Shown piece after piece: positions 9,267 through 19,350 of a stretch of DNA of 64,000 bases. The first letter of the stretch is position 1. Each line of letters begins with the position of its first letter. The translations under genes were made by a program, and so were the position numbers. Under the pieces are notes generated by a model. It was given only the letters and a program-made list of their open reading frames with translations. It was not told where the DNA came from and did not search any database. The stretch covers positions 4,402,001 to 4,466,000 of the forward strand of contig OY781436.1 of assembly GCA_963676875.1 (NCBI GenBank), read 5' to 3'. The DNA comes from UBA6244 sp963676875 (GTDB lineage Bacteria; Bacteroidota; Bacteroidia; Bacteroidales; F082).

Positions 9267-10095
9267 GGGATTGGGCATTGGTTTGTCCATGGAAAATTTC
9301 AGATTCAAATCGCAAAGTTAATGGATTAAACTTCACCCCTTGCTGGTCGAAAAGGCGATTGATGTGGCCATTGTCTATCAGCGATTTTGGGGTTCCTGTT
9401 TCCAATGAGTGGTCTTTGCTCACCAACCAGAGTCGATCGGCAAATTGCAGGGCCAGTTCGCTGTCGTGGGTGGTCATTAATATACTGATTCGCTTTTTAA
9501 CAGAAAGTCGTTTCAGTAATTGCATGATGGCTACTTTTCCGGGAGAATCGATGAAAGCAGTGGGCTCATCCAAACAAATCAAAGGTGTTTGTTGGGCGAT
9601 GGCTCGTGCAATCATGGTCTTTTGTTTTTCACCATCGCTAAGCGAAAAAAAAGCTCTTTTACCAAATTGGGTAACCTGGGTAGCCTCCATGGCAGAAGCG
9701 ATGATTTCATGGTCAGATTGGCTGAGTTTCCCGGTAAAGGAACCGTAAGGATACCTTCCTGTGGAAACCACATCATAAGCATTGAGGTAGCGATCGTCAA
9801 TTTTATCGGTGAGGACAGCTGCCATGTATTGGGCTATTTGTTTAACGGACATCTTATTTATGGGCTCGCCATTCCAAAGAACTTCGCCGGATAATGGTTT
9901 CAGGTGACCCAAAATGGTTTTCAACAAAGTGGATTTTCCGCTGCCATTGGGTCCCAATATCGCCGTAAAATTCCCTTCATACATTAAGGCTTCCATCCCA
10001 CGACCAATGAGCACACGTTTTTTATTGGCACCGTAACCGGTATCCAACTTTTTTAATTGAAGCAATGGTTTTTGCACGCTAAAATTATTTTCCAT
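9259..10095 (-). CDS. ABC transporter ATP-binding protein of the FecE/BtuD type
   Basis: A 278-residue ATPase with Walker A GPNGSGKST, a signature motif LSDGEKQK (variant of LSGGQ with D for the first G), Walker B LICLDEPTAF and switch His in TTHD. Such subunits power importers for iron chelates, haem and cobalamin. It overlaps the permease gene by 11 bases upstream and the amidohydrolase gene by 8 bases downstream, so these form one operon. Substrate cannot be read from the ATPase. Confidence 0.9.
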   Translation of the reverse strand: MENNFSVQKPLLQLKKLDTGYGANKKRVLIGRGMEALMYEGNFTAILGPNGSGKSTLLKTILGHLKPLSGEVLWNGEPINKMSVKQIAQYMAAVLTDKIDDRYLNAYDVVSTGRYPYGSFTGKLSQSDHEIIASAMEATQVTQFGKRAFFSLSDGEKQKTMIARAIAQQTPLICLDEPTAFIDSPGKVAIMQLLKRLSVKKRISILMTTHDSELALQFADRLWLVSKDHSLETGTPKSLIDNGHINRLFDQQGVKFNPLTLRFESEIFHGQTNAQSHE

Positions 10096-11131
10096 ACGAC
10101 CTCCCTTTTACAATAACCCAAATAACGATGGGAGCTCCAATAACCGAGGTCACCGCATTGATAGGCAACGACGAATCCCATCCGGGTAGCCTGGCTACCA
10201 GATTACAAAACAAGCTCAGGGCAGAACCAATGAGAATCACAGCAGGAATCAATATCCTGTGGTTGGAGGTTTGAAAAAACGTGCGCGCAAGATGTGGTAC
10301 CGCCAGCCCGATAAAGGCGATGGGTCCGGTGAAAGCCGTGCCCAAGGCAATGAGAATTCCGGAAATAAAAATGATAGATCGATTAATTTTGCGTGTATTG
10401 AAACCCGAACTTCGTGCGTAGCTTTCACCTAAAAGAAGTGCATTGAGTGGCTTAACATAGATAAATACCACCGATATGGTGATGAAAACACTCAAAAGAA
10501 GTCCTACCGATTGGCTGATGTTGGTTTTTGAAAAACTACCCAACCCCCAGAGCACATAGGCTTGCAAATCCTGAGAGTTGCTGTAAAACTGCATGGTTCC
10601 CACGGCAGCGCTCACCAAATACCCAATCATGATACCGATGATGAGCACCGTAACGGCATGTCCGATGCGTGAGGATACAAATACAATGATGGACAATACC
10701 ACCAAAGCACCACCAAAAGCCGCAGCAACCATGAGCACGTCACGGTAAAGCCACTCCTCGCTGAAAAGCTGAATGCCGGTGGCACCGCCGAAAAGCAATA
10801 CCAGGGCCACACCAAAACTGGCTCCCGAACTAATTCCCAACACCGAAGGTCCTGCCAATGGATTTCCAAAAGCCGTTTGAAGCAGCAACCCCGCAACACT
10901 TAACGCCATCCCCACGGCCATGGCCGTAAAAGCCTGAGGAAGTCGGTATTGCAGCACGATAACCTGTGAAACCGACTGTTGTGCAGATTGACCTGTAACA
11001 ATGCGCCACACCTCCGACCAATCCAACGAAACAGAGCCATACCAAAGATTGGCTGCAAAAAGCAGCACAATAAGAAGGGCAGCCGGTATCATCCAGACAA
11101 TTCTATTTCCGTAGGTGGTCATGATGGCCAA
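10085..11131 (-). CDS. FecCD-family ABC transporter permease
   Basis: A 348-residue inner-membrane protein with about 9-10 hydrophobic segments and the FecCD/BtuC landmarks: LRLPQAF-like VLQYRLPQAFTAMAVG, GLLLQTAFGNPLAGPSVLG, and the ATPase-contact region TGPIAFIGLAVPHLAR. It imports iron-siderophore, haem or cobalamin-type compounds. The start may be 11131 or the ATG three codons further in (11122). It lies 46 bases after the binding-protein gene and overlaps the ATPase gene. Confidence 0.9.
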   Translation of the reverse strand: MAIMTTYGNRIVWMIPAALLIVLLFAANLWYGSVSLDWSEVWRIVTGQSAQQSVSQVIVLQYRLPQAFTAMAVGMALSVAGLLLQTAFGNPLAGPSVLGISSGASFGVALVLLFGGATGIQLFSEEWLYRDVLMVAAAFGGALVVLSIIVFVSSRIGHAVTVLIIGIMIGYLVSAAVGTMQFYSNSQDLQAYVLWGLGSFSKTNISQSVGLLLSVFITISVVFIYVKPLNALLLGESYARSSGFNTRKINRSIIFISGILIALGTAFTGPIAFIGLAVPHLARTFFQTSNHRILIPAVILIGSALSLFCNLVARLPGWDSSLPINAVTSVIGAPIVIWVIVKGRSYGK

Positions 11132-11177
11132 AAATACAGCTTTTGAGCAAGCGCAACCGAATTCGGCTGTACAAGTT

Positions 11178-12335
11178 TTATGGAATTATTTGGTAATAAA
11201 CGGGGATATAATCAGGCAATAATTCGGGATGAAAGGCAAAAATTAAATCGGCCAATTGCACTTGCGGTTCCAAGGCACCTCGTTCAAAATAGCCTGTTTT
11301 GCGTGAATCACAGAAAATAACCCGGTGGTTTTTAAAGGCATCAAAATGAATATATAGTTCATTTTCAGAAGCCAACTGTTCATAAGTAGGTGCACCATCA
11401 TAGGAACCTACGATCCGCCAAAAATCAGCTTTGGAGGCTTTGCTCAACACGGTTTCCACATCCAATGGGAAACTCGCCCGGTGGTCATCGTTTTTCCAAA
11501 TATAGTCGCCTCCGGCATCAGCCAACATAACGGCCATGTAACTTTGGCCTCCGGGCACATACCATTGGTCGGCAAAATATTTATCTGACATCACCGTGGG
11601 TCGATTTTTCACCCTGGAAGCCAATGCTTTTAGACTGTCGTACGAATCGACAATCGACTGAAAAAGGCTGTCTGCTTTTGGTAAATTACCGGTAAATGCA
11701 GCCGTAAATTTTATCCATTCGGCACGTCCCAGCGGGTTGGTTTCCATAAAATCAAGAAACGGAATCATCACCTGCTGAGTGGCGGCCAAAGGATGGGCCT
11801 GATTTACCTGATAGGGTGAGTAAAAAATGGCCTGCGGTCGCAATGCCAGTGTGCGCTCCACGAAAAAAACGCCATTGTTGCCCAGCTCATAGGTCTTTCC
11901 CTCGGCCAACCGCTGTTTGATATAGGCATTGGTAATATAAGTGGATTCGGAAACCCCCACTACCCTATCCAACTCGCCCAGCAGAGCGAGTCCATTGAGT
12001 TGAGTTGCCGAAAAAACCGCGATGCTATCCATAGGACTTCTTACCACCAATCCACTTTCATCAGGTCTGACAGTATCCTTTTCGGGATAAATCGTGCAGC
12101 TAAACAGGAGTTTCTCCTTTTGGTCAGGATGAAAAACCTTAACCAGATATTGTCCATTACCTTCGTCAATCAAATCAAATCCTTCGGCATATTGAATCAT
12201 GCGATTGGAAACGCCGGTTTTGGTTGTCTGCTTGATTTCGGATGGCTGATGAATACAAGAAACGAACAAAAAGAGGAAGATATTACCCGTCGTCCACAAC
12301 CAACCAACCTTTCCAATGCCCTTCAATTTTTTCAT
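11178..12335 (-). CDS. Periplasmic substrate-binding lipoprotein of a metal-chelate/vitamin ABC importer
   Basis: A 385-residue protein with a lipoprotein signal (hydrophobic to FLFVSC, Cys near residue 27) and the BtuF/FecB-type fold landmarks: GLALLGELDRVVGVSES, then a run on the position of the substrate (RTLALRPQAIFYSP) and a C-terminal LADLIFAFHPELLPDY. It would capture the substrate and deliver it to the FecCD permease encoded next. First gene of the four-gene operon running to 7626. A TAACTTTG box lies just ahead of the ATG. Confidence 0.85.
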   Translation of the reverse strand: MKKLKGIGKVGWLWTTGNIFLFLFVSCIHQPSEIKQTTKTGVSNRMIQYAEGFDLIDEGNGQYLVKVFHPDQKEKLLFSCTIYPEKDTVRPDESGLVVRSPMDSIAVFSATQLNGLALLGELDRVVGVSESTYITNAYIKQRLAEGKTYELGNNGVFFVERTLALRPQAIFYSPYQVNQAHPLAATQQVMIPFLDFMETNPLGRAEWIKFTAAFTGNLPKADSLFQSIVDSYDSLKALASRVKNRPTVMSDKYFADQWYVPGGQSYMAVMLADAGGDYIWKNDDHRASFPLDVETVLSKASKADFWRIVGSYDGAPTYEQLASENELYIHFDAFKNHRVIFCDSRKTGYFERGALEPQVQLADLIFAFHPELLPDYIPVYYQIIP

Positions 12336-12339
12336 GCCA

Positions 12340-12347
12340 CAAAGTTA
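12340..12347 (-). promoter_or_regulatory. Putative -7 box of the ABC-importer/amidohydrolase operon
   Basis: On the minus strand TAACTTTG matches TAnnTTTG and ends 4 bases before the ATG at 12335, so transcription would begin at or just inside the start codon (leaderless or nearly so). No strong -33 element is visible. Confidence 0.4.
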
Positions 12348-12612
12348 TTCAATTCCTTATTGTGTCCGAGGGTTTGGTTGGTGAGATTCCCTTTTTGATC
12401 AGAAGATACCATATTTGATATGTCTTCCTTTTCTTCGGTTGAAATTTTAGAAAATTTTGCTATTTTTACACACCATTGCTTTTGAGAGACCTAATTCTTA
12501 CAAAAACATGAATGGAAATGCCCTGTGCCCAATAAACTAGAATGATTGACCAAATGAATGGCCGACTGACCATGGTTATCGGCAATATTTAATGATATTC
12601 AACTTTTGTAAG

Positions 12613-15600
12613 ATGAACCAAACCTCCAAACCAAATACTGACCCCGGCAGAGATGCCAATCAACGATTACAACAACGCATTGCCGAACTGGAAAGGAAAA
12701 ATCAGGAGCTTACGAAAGAGCTTTCTCAAAAAAAAGAATCTGATGAAGACCTCCGCTTTTTCCAAACTACCTTCGACTCCATTACCGATGCTGTGTTTAT
12801 TCATGATTTAAATGGCAGGTTTCTTATGGTTAACCAATCTGCATGCAAAGTGCTTGAGTATTCCATGGAGGAATTGTTGGCATTGCGTGTATCAGATATT
12901 GTGGAGTCGAGCGATAAAATAGGTTCCAGAATATCAGCAATAAAAAATCAGGGCAATTTGGTTTTTGACGATTATCATTATAGTAAATCCGGTATAGCCA
13001 TTCCTGTGGAAGTTAACTCCCAAGACATTGTTTTTAATGGTGAGAAAGCCATTATCAGTGTGGTTCGAAATTTGACAGAACGCATTCAACATCAGGAAAA
13101 CCTTCAAACAAGTGAAAAAAAATACCGCGATTTGTTCAACAATATGAACAGTGCCTTCGCACTCCACCAAATTGTGCTTAGCCAACAAGGGAAACCCACT
13201 GACTACGTTTACAGGGAAGTTAATAAGGAGTTTGAAATACTCACAGGCATGGAGAGAAATGAGGTTATTGGTAAGCGGGTAAGCGAAATTCTTCCGAACA
13301 TCAAAAACGAATCGCTGAATTTCATTGAGCTTTACGGCAAGGTAGCGCTGAGCGGAGATAGTATATATTTTGACGACTTGTATTCTGAAACCTTGAACAA
13401 ATACTTTAATCTATCCGCCTATTGTCCGCAACCGGGATATTTTGCCACCATTTTTCGAGATATCACCGAGTACAAAACCACTGAAAAGGCGTTGGCAGAA
13501 AGCGAGAAACGCAACAAATTGCTGGCAGATTTATCCTTCGAAGCCATGGTAATTCATCGTGAGGGCATTATCGTGGATGTAAACAAGGCCTTTGAAAAGC
13601 TTACAGGTTATTCACGCGAGGAAGCCATCGGACAAAACCTTTTTGAAAAAGTAACTTTCAAAAAGGATGTGGAAAAAGTTTCGAAAAACATTGCGAAAAC
13701 ACATGCCAAACCATATCAAATAACAGGGACAAAAAAGGATGGCACACCCTTTCATGCGGAAGTGGAAGGCCTTGATTTTATGATGGATGGACAAAAAACA
13801 CGTATTGTTTCTATCCGGGATATTTCTGAAAAAATTTGGGCCGACAAAGCCCTTCGCGAAAGCGAAGAAAAGTTCAGAAGTCTGGCACAAACAACGCCCA
13901 CAGCCATCATGGTTTATCAAAACAATGTTTGGGTATATGCCAATCAGGCAGCCACCCAAATTACCGGCTATGGCGAACATGAGCTTATCGGCATGAAATT
14001 TTGGGAATTCATTCATCCGGAACATAAAAACCTGGTAAAGGAACGTGGACAAAAAAGACAAATAGGACAAAACCCGATAAGCAGGTACGAATTCAAAATT
14101 GTATCACAAACCGGGCAGGAAAAGTGGGTAGATATGTCGGCCACAGGAATTACTTTCCACGACAAGCCGGCCGTTTTGGTTTCTGTGATCGAAATTACAG
14201 AACGAAAACAAGCTTTGTTGAAATTAAGCGAAAGTGAAACACGTTTTCGTACTCTTGCCCATTCGGCCATGGAATTGGCAGCAATGAATTCAATGGACGA
14301 AATACTGACCTTTGCAGCAAGCAAAGTCCATGAAATCATTGGTAAACAAGGATATATAACCGTGTCATCCTTTAACAATGAAAGCAAACAATGGCAACTG
14401 AAATCGGTGGAGGGACTGGGTAAAAAACTAAAGAAAATAACTGACCTGTTGGGCTTTAGTCCTAATCAGTTGCATGGCCGTGTGCAAGATGAATATTTCC
14501 TTAACCTGAATCTTGGCCAATTGACGCCTCTGCCCATCGATTTATCCGCACTCACCAATGGACTGATTTCACCAAAAGCAGCCGTCTTCATTCAAAAACT
14601 GCTATCGTTGGAAAATATTTTCACCATTAATTTTCAACATCACCAACATCAATTTGGGAATATCACCCTCTTGTGTTCCAACCAGTGTCAACATCCCAAC
14701 TTCGAAATGATTGAAGCTTTCGTCAGTCAAATCAATATATTTCTGGAAAAAGAAAAGGTGAAAAATGAGGTGAAAGATAAAGAAAAACGATATAAACTCT
14801 TGGCTGACACAGCCTCAGAATGCATTCTCATACATCACATGGGTAAAGCATTAGATTTTAATAACGCCTTTGAAAAACTGTTTGGCTACAGCCTTCAGGA
14901 ATTAAAAGGAAAGGATGTTGTTGAAACCATCGTGGTACCTGAATTTCATGAAATAACAATACATAATATCCGCACCGAACACAGCAAGCCCTACGAAGTG
15001 ATGGCCAAAAATAAAGAAGGTCACCTGATTCCCATAGAAATAGAGGGAAACAACCTGGAGTACGAAGGAAAAAACATGCGCATCACCCTCATTCGCGACC
15101 TGAGTGAAAGGAAAAGGTCGGAGCAAGAACTGCGTGAAAGTGAAGATAAATTCAAAAGTGTATTTGATTTTGCCAACATCGGCATTGCCATTACCACAGT
15201 TGATGGCCTGGCTATTGACGTGAACGAGGAGTTATTAACTCTAGTAGGCTATTCAAAAACCGAACTCATAGGTAGTAACTTTTTAGACATCACCCATCCC
15301 GACGACCGACCAAAAGAGATTCAAAGCTTGAAGGACATCAAAACCGGCAAATCGGAAACCAGCAGATACGAAAAAAGATATCTGAAAAAAACTGGTGAAA
15401 TCATTTGGGTGGATGTGGCCATTGCAGCCCGCCGAAATCAAGAGGGACAAATCGACTTCTTCATTGGCATGGTGATGGACATCACCGCCTATAAAAACTT
15501 TGAAGCCACCCTTAAAGAAAGTGAAAGCCGCTTCCGGGAATTGTACCATACTATCAACAGCGGTGTGGCCATTTACAAGGTGAACAATCAAGGTGAAAAG

Positions 15601-17535
15601 GGGGAAGATTACCAAATTCAAAATATCAACAAAGCTGCACTGAAAATGTTGGGCAAAACGAGGGAAGAAACCATTGGTTTCACCCTTACAGATATAAGAC
15701 CTGCCATCGATTCTTACGGTTTGGTGCCGGTACTCCAAAAGGTATGGAAAACAGGCGAACCCGACTTTTTTCCTGCCAAACTTTATGTGGACGAAAATTT
15801 TAAAAATTGGTATGAATTTCAAATATATCGTTTGCCTAATAATGAGATCGTACTTGTTTATGAAGACGTTACACAACAAAAAGAGAACCAGCAAAGCATT
15901 ATGTCCAGTCAAACCCGGCTGCAATTGGCAGTGAAATCGGGTGGAATCGGCACCTGGGAACTGGATTTAACCACAAACGTGCTTATTTGGGATGATCCCA
16001 TGTTCGAATTGTACGAAATTGCTCCCGATGAATTTCAGGGAGTGTATGAAGTCTGGTCACGGAGTTTGAATCCCCGGGAATTGGAACGTGTTGAAAAGGA
16101 ACTTCAACTGGCCATTCAGGGCGAAAAAGACTTCGACACCGAATTTACCATCACCACGGGCAGTGGCTCGATAAAAAACATCAAAGCATTCGCACTCACC
16201 ACCTTTGATGAGAACAGTGGACATGAAAAGATGATTGGCATCAACTACGACATCACCTATCAAAAAGAACATGAAGCCCAACTCCAACTCAAAAATGAAG
16301 AAATTGCCATTCAAAATGAAGAATACCAGGTTTTGAATCAAACCCTACAGGAACGGGTAGAGGAAATCAATAAAATCAATGTGGAACTCAAGGTTGCCAA
16401 AGAGCTCGCCGAACAAAGCAACCAACTTAAAACCGCCTTTTTGGCCAACATGAGCCACGAAATCAGGACCCCCATGAACTCCATCATCGGATTTTCGCAG
16501 TTGCTCACCCAACATCCCGACACCAAAAATATTGGCCGATATACCCAGATCATCACCAATAGCGCACAGCAGTTACTCAGTCTGATCGACGACATCATCC
16601 TCTATTCGCGCCTGCAAACCGGACTCATCCCTCTGAAAGAGAAAGAGTTTACTGTTTACGACCTCCTTAATGATGTGGCACAGTCATTCGATTTGCCCAA
16701 ATATCAAAAAGGAATTGTACTCGAAATTCAGAATTCGTCTGATTTGCTGGATATACGGGTGAAAGCCGATTACGACAAAATTCGACAAATCATTACCAAC
16801 CTGATTTCCAACTCGTTTAAATATACCAATGAGGGTAAAATAACCATCGGAAGTACCGTGGATGGGAAAAAACTGAAGTTTTTCGTAAAAGATACCGGCA
16901 TAGGTATCAATAAAGAAGAGTTGGAACATATTTTCGGACGTTTTTACAGGGGACAAGAAGTGGAACGTTCCAATATTCGCGGATCAGGACTTGGGCTAAG
17001 CATAGTAAAGGAATTGGTAGAACTGATGAAGGGGAAAATCACCGTTACTTCTGAAAAAGGCATCGGTTCACAGTTCAATTTTTGCGTACCCTTGATTGCG
17101 GCGCCATTATCAAGGCAGGTAAAAATGGAATTCTCTCCAAACCTCTCCATATTAGAAACATGCAATATTTTGATTGCAGAAGACGAGGAGTCGAATTTTG
17201 AATATCTGGCAGCTATTCTCGAAGACAGGGTAGCCCGCATCGACAGAGCCCATGATGGAAAGGAAGCAATTAAAATGGCGCTAAAAAGTGATTATAATGT
17301 CATTTTAATGGATATTAAAATGCCGGTAACCGATGGTTTGAATGCAACAAAAACCATTCTTAAATCAAAACCAAACCAACTAATTATTGCCCAAACGGCC
17401 TATGCTTTTTCTGACGAAAAATCTAAGGCAATGAAAGCCGGATGTCTGGCTTATATCACAAAACCGATCAAGGAAAGTGAATTGCTCAACACCCTCTCGG
17501 AAATTATTTATAACGCTAAAAAGAATTTTACATGA
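12613..17535 (+). CDS. Multi-PAS hybrid histidine kinase with GAF-like and receiver domains
   Basis: About 1640 residues (counted here from a possible earlier ATG at 12592). Order: coiled coil (30-50), four PAS domains (about 55-545), a GAF-like region (about 550-725), four more PAS domains (about 730-1245), a coiled coil, HisKA with H-box FLANMSHEIRTPMNS (His1289), HATPase with N-box NLISNSFKY, DTGIGI and GSGLGLSI, and a receiver with phospho-acceptor Asp1574 in LMDIKMP, Lys in ITKPI. No membrane segment is seen, so it is a cytoplasmic sensor. Many PAS sections share ESE.F/YR..linkers, suggesting growth by duplication. It overlaps the next gene by 4 bases (ATGA). The signal is unknown. Confidence 0.92.
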   Translation: MNQTSKPNTDPGRDANQRLQQRIAELERKNQELTKELSQKKESDEDLRFFQTTFDSITDAVFIHDLNGRFLMVNQSACKVLEYSMEELLALRVSDIVESSDKIGSRISAIKNQGNLVFDDYHYSKSGIAIPVEVNSQDIVFNGEKAIISVVRNLTERIQHQENLQTSEKKYRDLFNNMNSAFALHQIVLSQQGKPTDYVYREVNKEFEILTGMERNEVIGKRVSEILPNIKNESLNFIELYGKVALSGDSIYFDDLYSETLNKYFNLSAYCPQPGYFATIFRDITEYKTTEKALAESEKRNKLLADLSFEAMVIHREGIIVDVNKAFEKLTGYSREEAIGQNLFEKVTFKKDVEKVSKNIAKTHAKPYQITGTKKDGTPFHAEVEGLDFMMDGQKTRIVSIRDISEKIWADKALRESEEKFRSLAQTTPTAIMVYQNNVWVYANQAATQITGYGEHELIGMKFWEFIHPEHKNLVKERGQKRQIGQNPISRYEFKIVSQTGQEKWVDMSATGITFHDKPAVLVSVIEITERKQALLKLSESETRFRTLAHSAMELAAMNSMDEILTFAASKVHEIIGKQGYITVSSFNNESKQWQLKSVEGLGKKLKKITDLLGFSPNQLHGRVQDEYFLNLNLGQLTPLPIDLSALTNGLISPKAAVFIQKLLSLENIFTINFQHHQHQFGNITLLCSNQCQHPNFEMIEAFVSQINIFLEKEKVKNEVKDKEKRYKLLADTASECILIHHMGKALDFNNAFEKLFGYSLQELKGKDVVETIVVPEFHEITIHNIRTEHSKPYEVMAKNKEGHLIPIEIEGNNLEYEGKNMRITLIRDLSERKRSEQELRESEDKFKSVFDFANIGIAITTVDGLAIDVNEELLTLVGYSKTELIGSNFLDITHPDDRPKEIQSLKDIKTGKSETSRYEKRYLKKTGEIIWVDVAIAARRNQEGQIDFFIGMVMDITAYKNFEATLKESESRFRELYHTINSGVAIYKVNNQGEKGEDYQIQNINKAALKMLGKTREETIGFTLTDIRPAIDSYGLVPVLQKVWKTGEPDFFPAKLYVDENFKNWYEFQIYRLPNNEIVLVYEDVTQQKENQQSIMSSQTRLQLAVKSGGIGTWELDLTTNVLIWDDPMFELYEIAPDEFQGVYEVWSRSLNPRELERVEKELQLAIQGEKDFDTEFTITTGSGSIKNIKAFALTTFDENSGHEKMIGINYDITYQKEHEAQLQLKNEEIAIQNEEYQVLNQTLQERVEEINKINVELKVAKELAEQSNQLKTAFLANMSHEIRTPMNSIIGFSQLLTQHPDTKNIGRYTQIITNSAQQLLSLIDDIILYSRLQTGLIPLKEKEFTVYDLLNDVAQSFDLPKYQKGIVLEIQNSSDLLDIRVKADYDKIRQIITNLISNSFKYTNEGKITIGSTVDGKKLKFFVKDTGIGINKEELEHIFGRFYRGQEVERSNIRGSGLGLSIVKELVELMKGKITVTSEKGIGSQFNFCVPLIAAPLSRQVKMEFSPNLSILETCNILIAEDEESNFEYLAAILEDRVARIDRAHDGKEAIKMALKSDYNVILMDIKMPVTDGLNATKTILKSKPNQLIIAQTAYAFSDEKSKAMKAGCLAYITKPIKESELLNTLSEIIYNAKKNFT

Positions 17536-18326
17536 AAATATTGAATGTCAAACCTTTTATATTTCCGGTACTGGCATTGGTAGCCGGAATGCTAATCTCC
17601 GGATGTCAACCCAAAACAAATCCAAAAGTAAAAATCGCCATCAGCAAAGAAAGCAAGAACTACACCCAATGGCTGCTTAGAAATGACAGTACCATTCAAA
17701 TAATCAACCTTTACGGAATGCCCATCGATTCAGCGACTGGGGTGCTTTCAGGAAGTAACGGATTGCTGCTGACAGGCGGAGAAGACGTGTATCCTGCCTA
17801 CTACGATAGAGAGGGCGACACCTCACGTTGCGGGGGCTTCGATCGGTACCGCGACAGTCTGGAAATGGCCATGATTGAGTTTGCCGTAAACCACAACATG
17901 CCTGTGATGGGTGTATGCAGAGGCGAGCAAATACTCAATGTAGCCCTTGGGGGAAGTCTAATTATTGATATTCCTGAGGATTTCGATACATCTGTAATTC
18001 ACCGTCAGGACGACTGGATGAATTGCTTTCATGTGGCAGAAGCTGTAAACCCATCCACCTTGGCTGCTATCTCCAATGCTACCTCTGATACAGTTACCAG
18101 CAACCATCATCAAGCCATCGACCAACTGGCGCCCCCACTGATGATTTGTGCCTATGCAGCGGACAGTCTGCCGGAAGCGGTTACATGGCTCAATCCTGAA
18201 GGCAAAGGATTCCTTCTGGCTGTTCAATGGCATCCCGAACGTATGAAAACCAACCATCCCTTTTCCGACCCGTTGGCGGCACAATTTTTGACTGAAGCAT
18301 CAAAATATCAACCGAAAACCAAATAA
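17532..18326 (+). CDS. Class I glutamine-amidotransferase-like (peptidase C26) lipoprotein
   Basis: 264 residues. The N-terminus is a lipoprotein signal (hydrophobic to MLISGC, Cys near 25). The body is a gamma-glutamyl-hydrolase-like GATase fold: LLLTGGEDVYP, nucleophile Cys in GVCRGEQ, SNHHQAID, and catalytic His-Glu in QWHPE. In the family these cleave gamma-glutamyl amides such as gamma-glutamyl-GABA (PuuD-like), usually in the cytoplasm; export here is unusual and the substrate is not known. It is coupled to the kinase gene by an ATGA overlap and followed 5 bases later by an SDR gene. Confidence 0.85.
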   Translation: MKILNVKPFIFPVLALVAGMLISGCQPKTNPKVKIAISKESKNYTQWLLRNDSTIQIINLYGMPIDSATGVLSGSNGLLLTGGEDVYPAYYDREGDTSRCGGFDRYRDSLEMAMIEFAVNHNMPVMGVCRGEQILNVALGGSLIIDIPEDFDTSVIHRQDDWMNCFHVAEAVNPSTLAAISNATSDTVTSNHHQAIDQLAPPLMICAYAADSLPEAVTWLNPEGKGFLLAVQWHPERMKTNHPFSDPLAAQFLTEASKYQPKTK

Positions 18327-18331
18327 CAATC

Positions 18332-19285
18332 ATGTCCCAACAGGCCACAGCAAACCTGCTTATTACCGGCGCGTCGAGCTATACGGGTGCTTATTTGATT
18401 CAAAAATTACTCAAAGAAACCAACCTAGGTCTGCTTCTTGCTTCTCGGCATCCGCTGCCCCCAACTTACCACGACCATCCTCGCATCCGGACGGTTAAGT
18501 TTGACCTTACCGCCCCTTCAAATCTACAAGAAATCTTCAAAAACCATCCCATCAACGGCATCATACATCTGGCAGCCATGGCACGTCTGAGCGAATGTGA
18601 GCAAAACCCCATGGAAGCCATCCGTGTAAACTTAATGGGATCCGTGGAGTTAATCAGGCTGGCTCAGGAATATCAGGTAAAATCCTTTTTGTTTACTTCG
18701 TCGGACTTGGCTCGAAATGCCACTTCGGTGGTGGGCATGTGTAAATACCTGACGGAAGATATTTTCCGTTGCATGAACCAGCCCAAAATCAGATGTTGCA
18801 CCTTGAGATTGGTCAATGTTGTTGACAGCCCCGGAGCCGTAACTTTACTTTTTAAAAAACAGATTCAAAACGGAGGTCCCCTAACCATTACGCACCCCGA
18901 TATGAGCCGACGGTTTGTTTCGGGAGAGCGTGCCGCCGACATGATTTGGGAAGCTTATGACCATGGTCATCACAACGACCTGTACGTGAGCACCGAGGAA
19001 GCCATCAACATTACGCAGTTGGCACACAACACAATGAAACAACTAAACCAAGAGGTTCCCATTGAATATATCGGACCAAAACCCGGGGAGCGATTGGCCG
19101 AACCGGGTTACTCACCTTTAGAAACAAGGGCATCAGATCTGTCGGGATTGGGCATACTGAAAACCAACCCTGTCAACCCACAGGAAACCCGGCGCATGAT
19201 TCAAAGTTTACTTGATTTGGCCATTAGGAAAACCGATCAGGACATAAAGAGCTTTTTGGAAAAGTTAAAAATTCTTTTATTTTAG
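18332..19285 (+). CDS. CapD/FlaA1-like extended SDR (NAD-dependent epimerase/dehydratase)
   Basis: A 317-residue Rossmann protein with nucleotide-binding TGASSYTGAYL, then NGIIHLAAMAR and SSDLARNATSVVGMCKYLTE. The last aligns with STDKA.NPT.VMGATK of FlaA1/CapD-type nucleotide-sugar dehydratases. The usual SDR YxxxK is VGMCK here, so Tyr is replaced by Val, as it is by Met in the FlaA1/CapD group. It probably modifies a nucleotide-linked sugar for surface polysaccharide; the exact reaction is not determined. Third gene of a tightly packed run after the hybrid kinase. Confidence 0.75.
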   Translation: MSQQATANLLITGASSYTGAYLIQKLLKETNLGLLLASRHPLPPTYHDHPRIRTVKFDLTAPSNLQEIFKNHPINGIIHLAAMARLSECEQNPMEAIRVNLMGSVELIRLAQEYQVKSFLFTSSDLARNATSVVGMCKYLTEDIFRCMNQPKIRCCTLRLVNVVDSPGAVTLLFKKQIQNGGPLTITHPDMSRRFVSGERAADMIWEAYDHGHHNDLYVSTEEAINITQLAHNTMKQLNQEVPIEYIGPKPGERLAEPGYSPLETRASDLSGLGILKTNPVNPQETRRMIQSLLDLAIRKTDQDIKSFLEKLKILLF

Positions 19286-19338
19286 TCTATCTCCCCTGAA
19301 TTTATCCTTTCAAGCACATTTTTCAGCGACAAACGCAT

Positions 19339-19346
19339 TACTTTTG
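19339..19346 (+). promoter_or_regulatory. Putative -7 promoter box
   Basis: TACTTTTG matches TAnnTTTG and ends 4 bases before the ATG at 19351. If used, the message would be almost leaderless. No good -33 element is seen. Confidence 0.35.
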
Positions 19347-19350
19347 TGGC

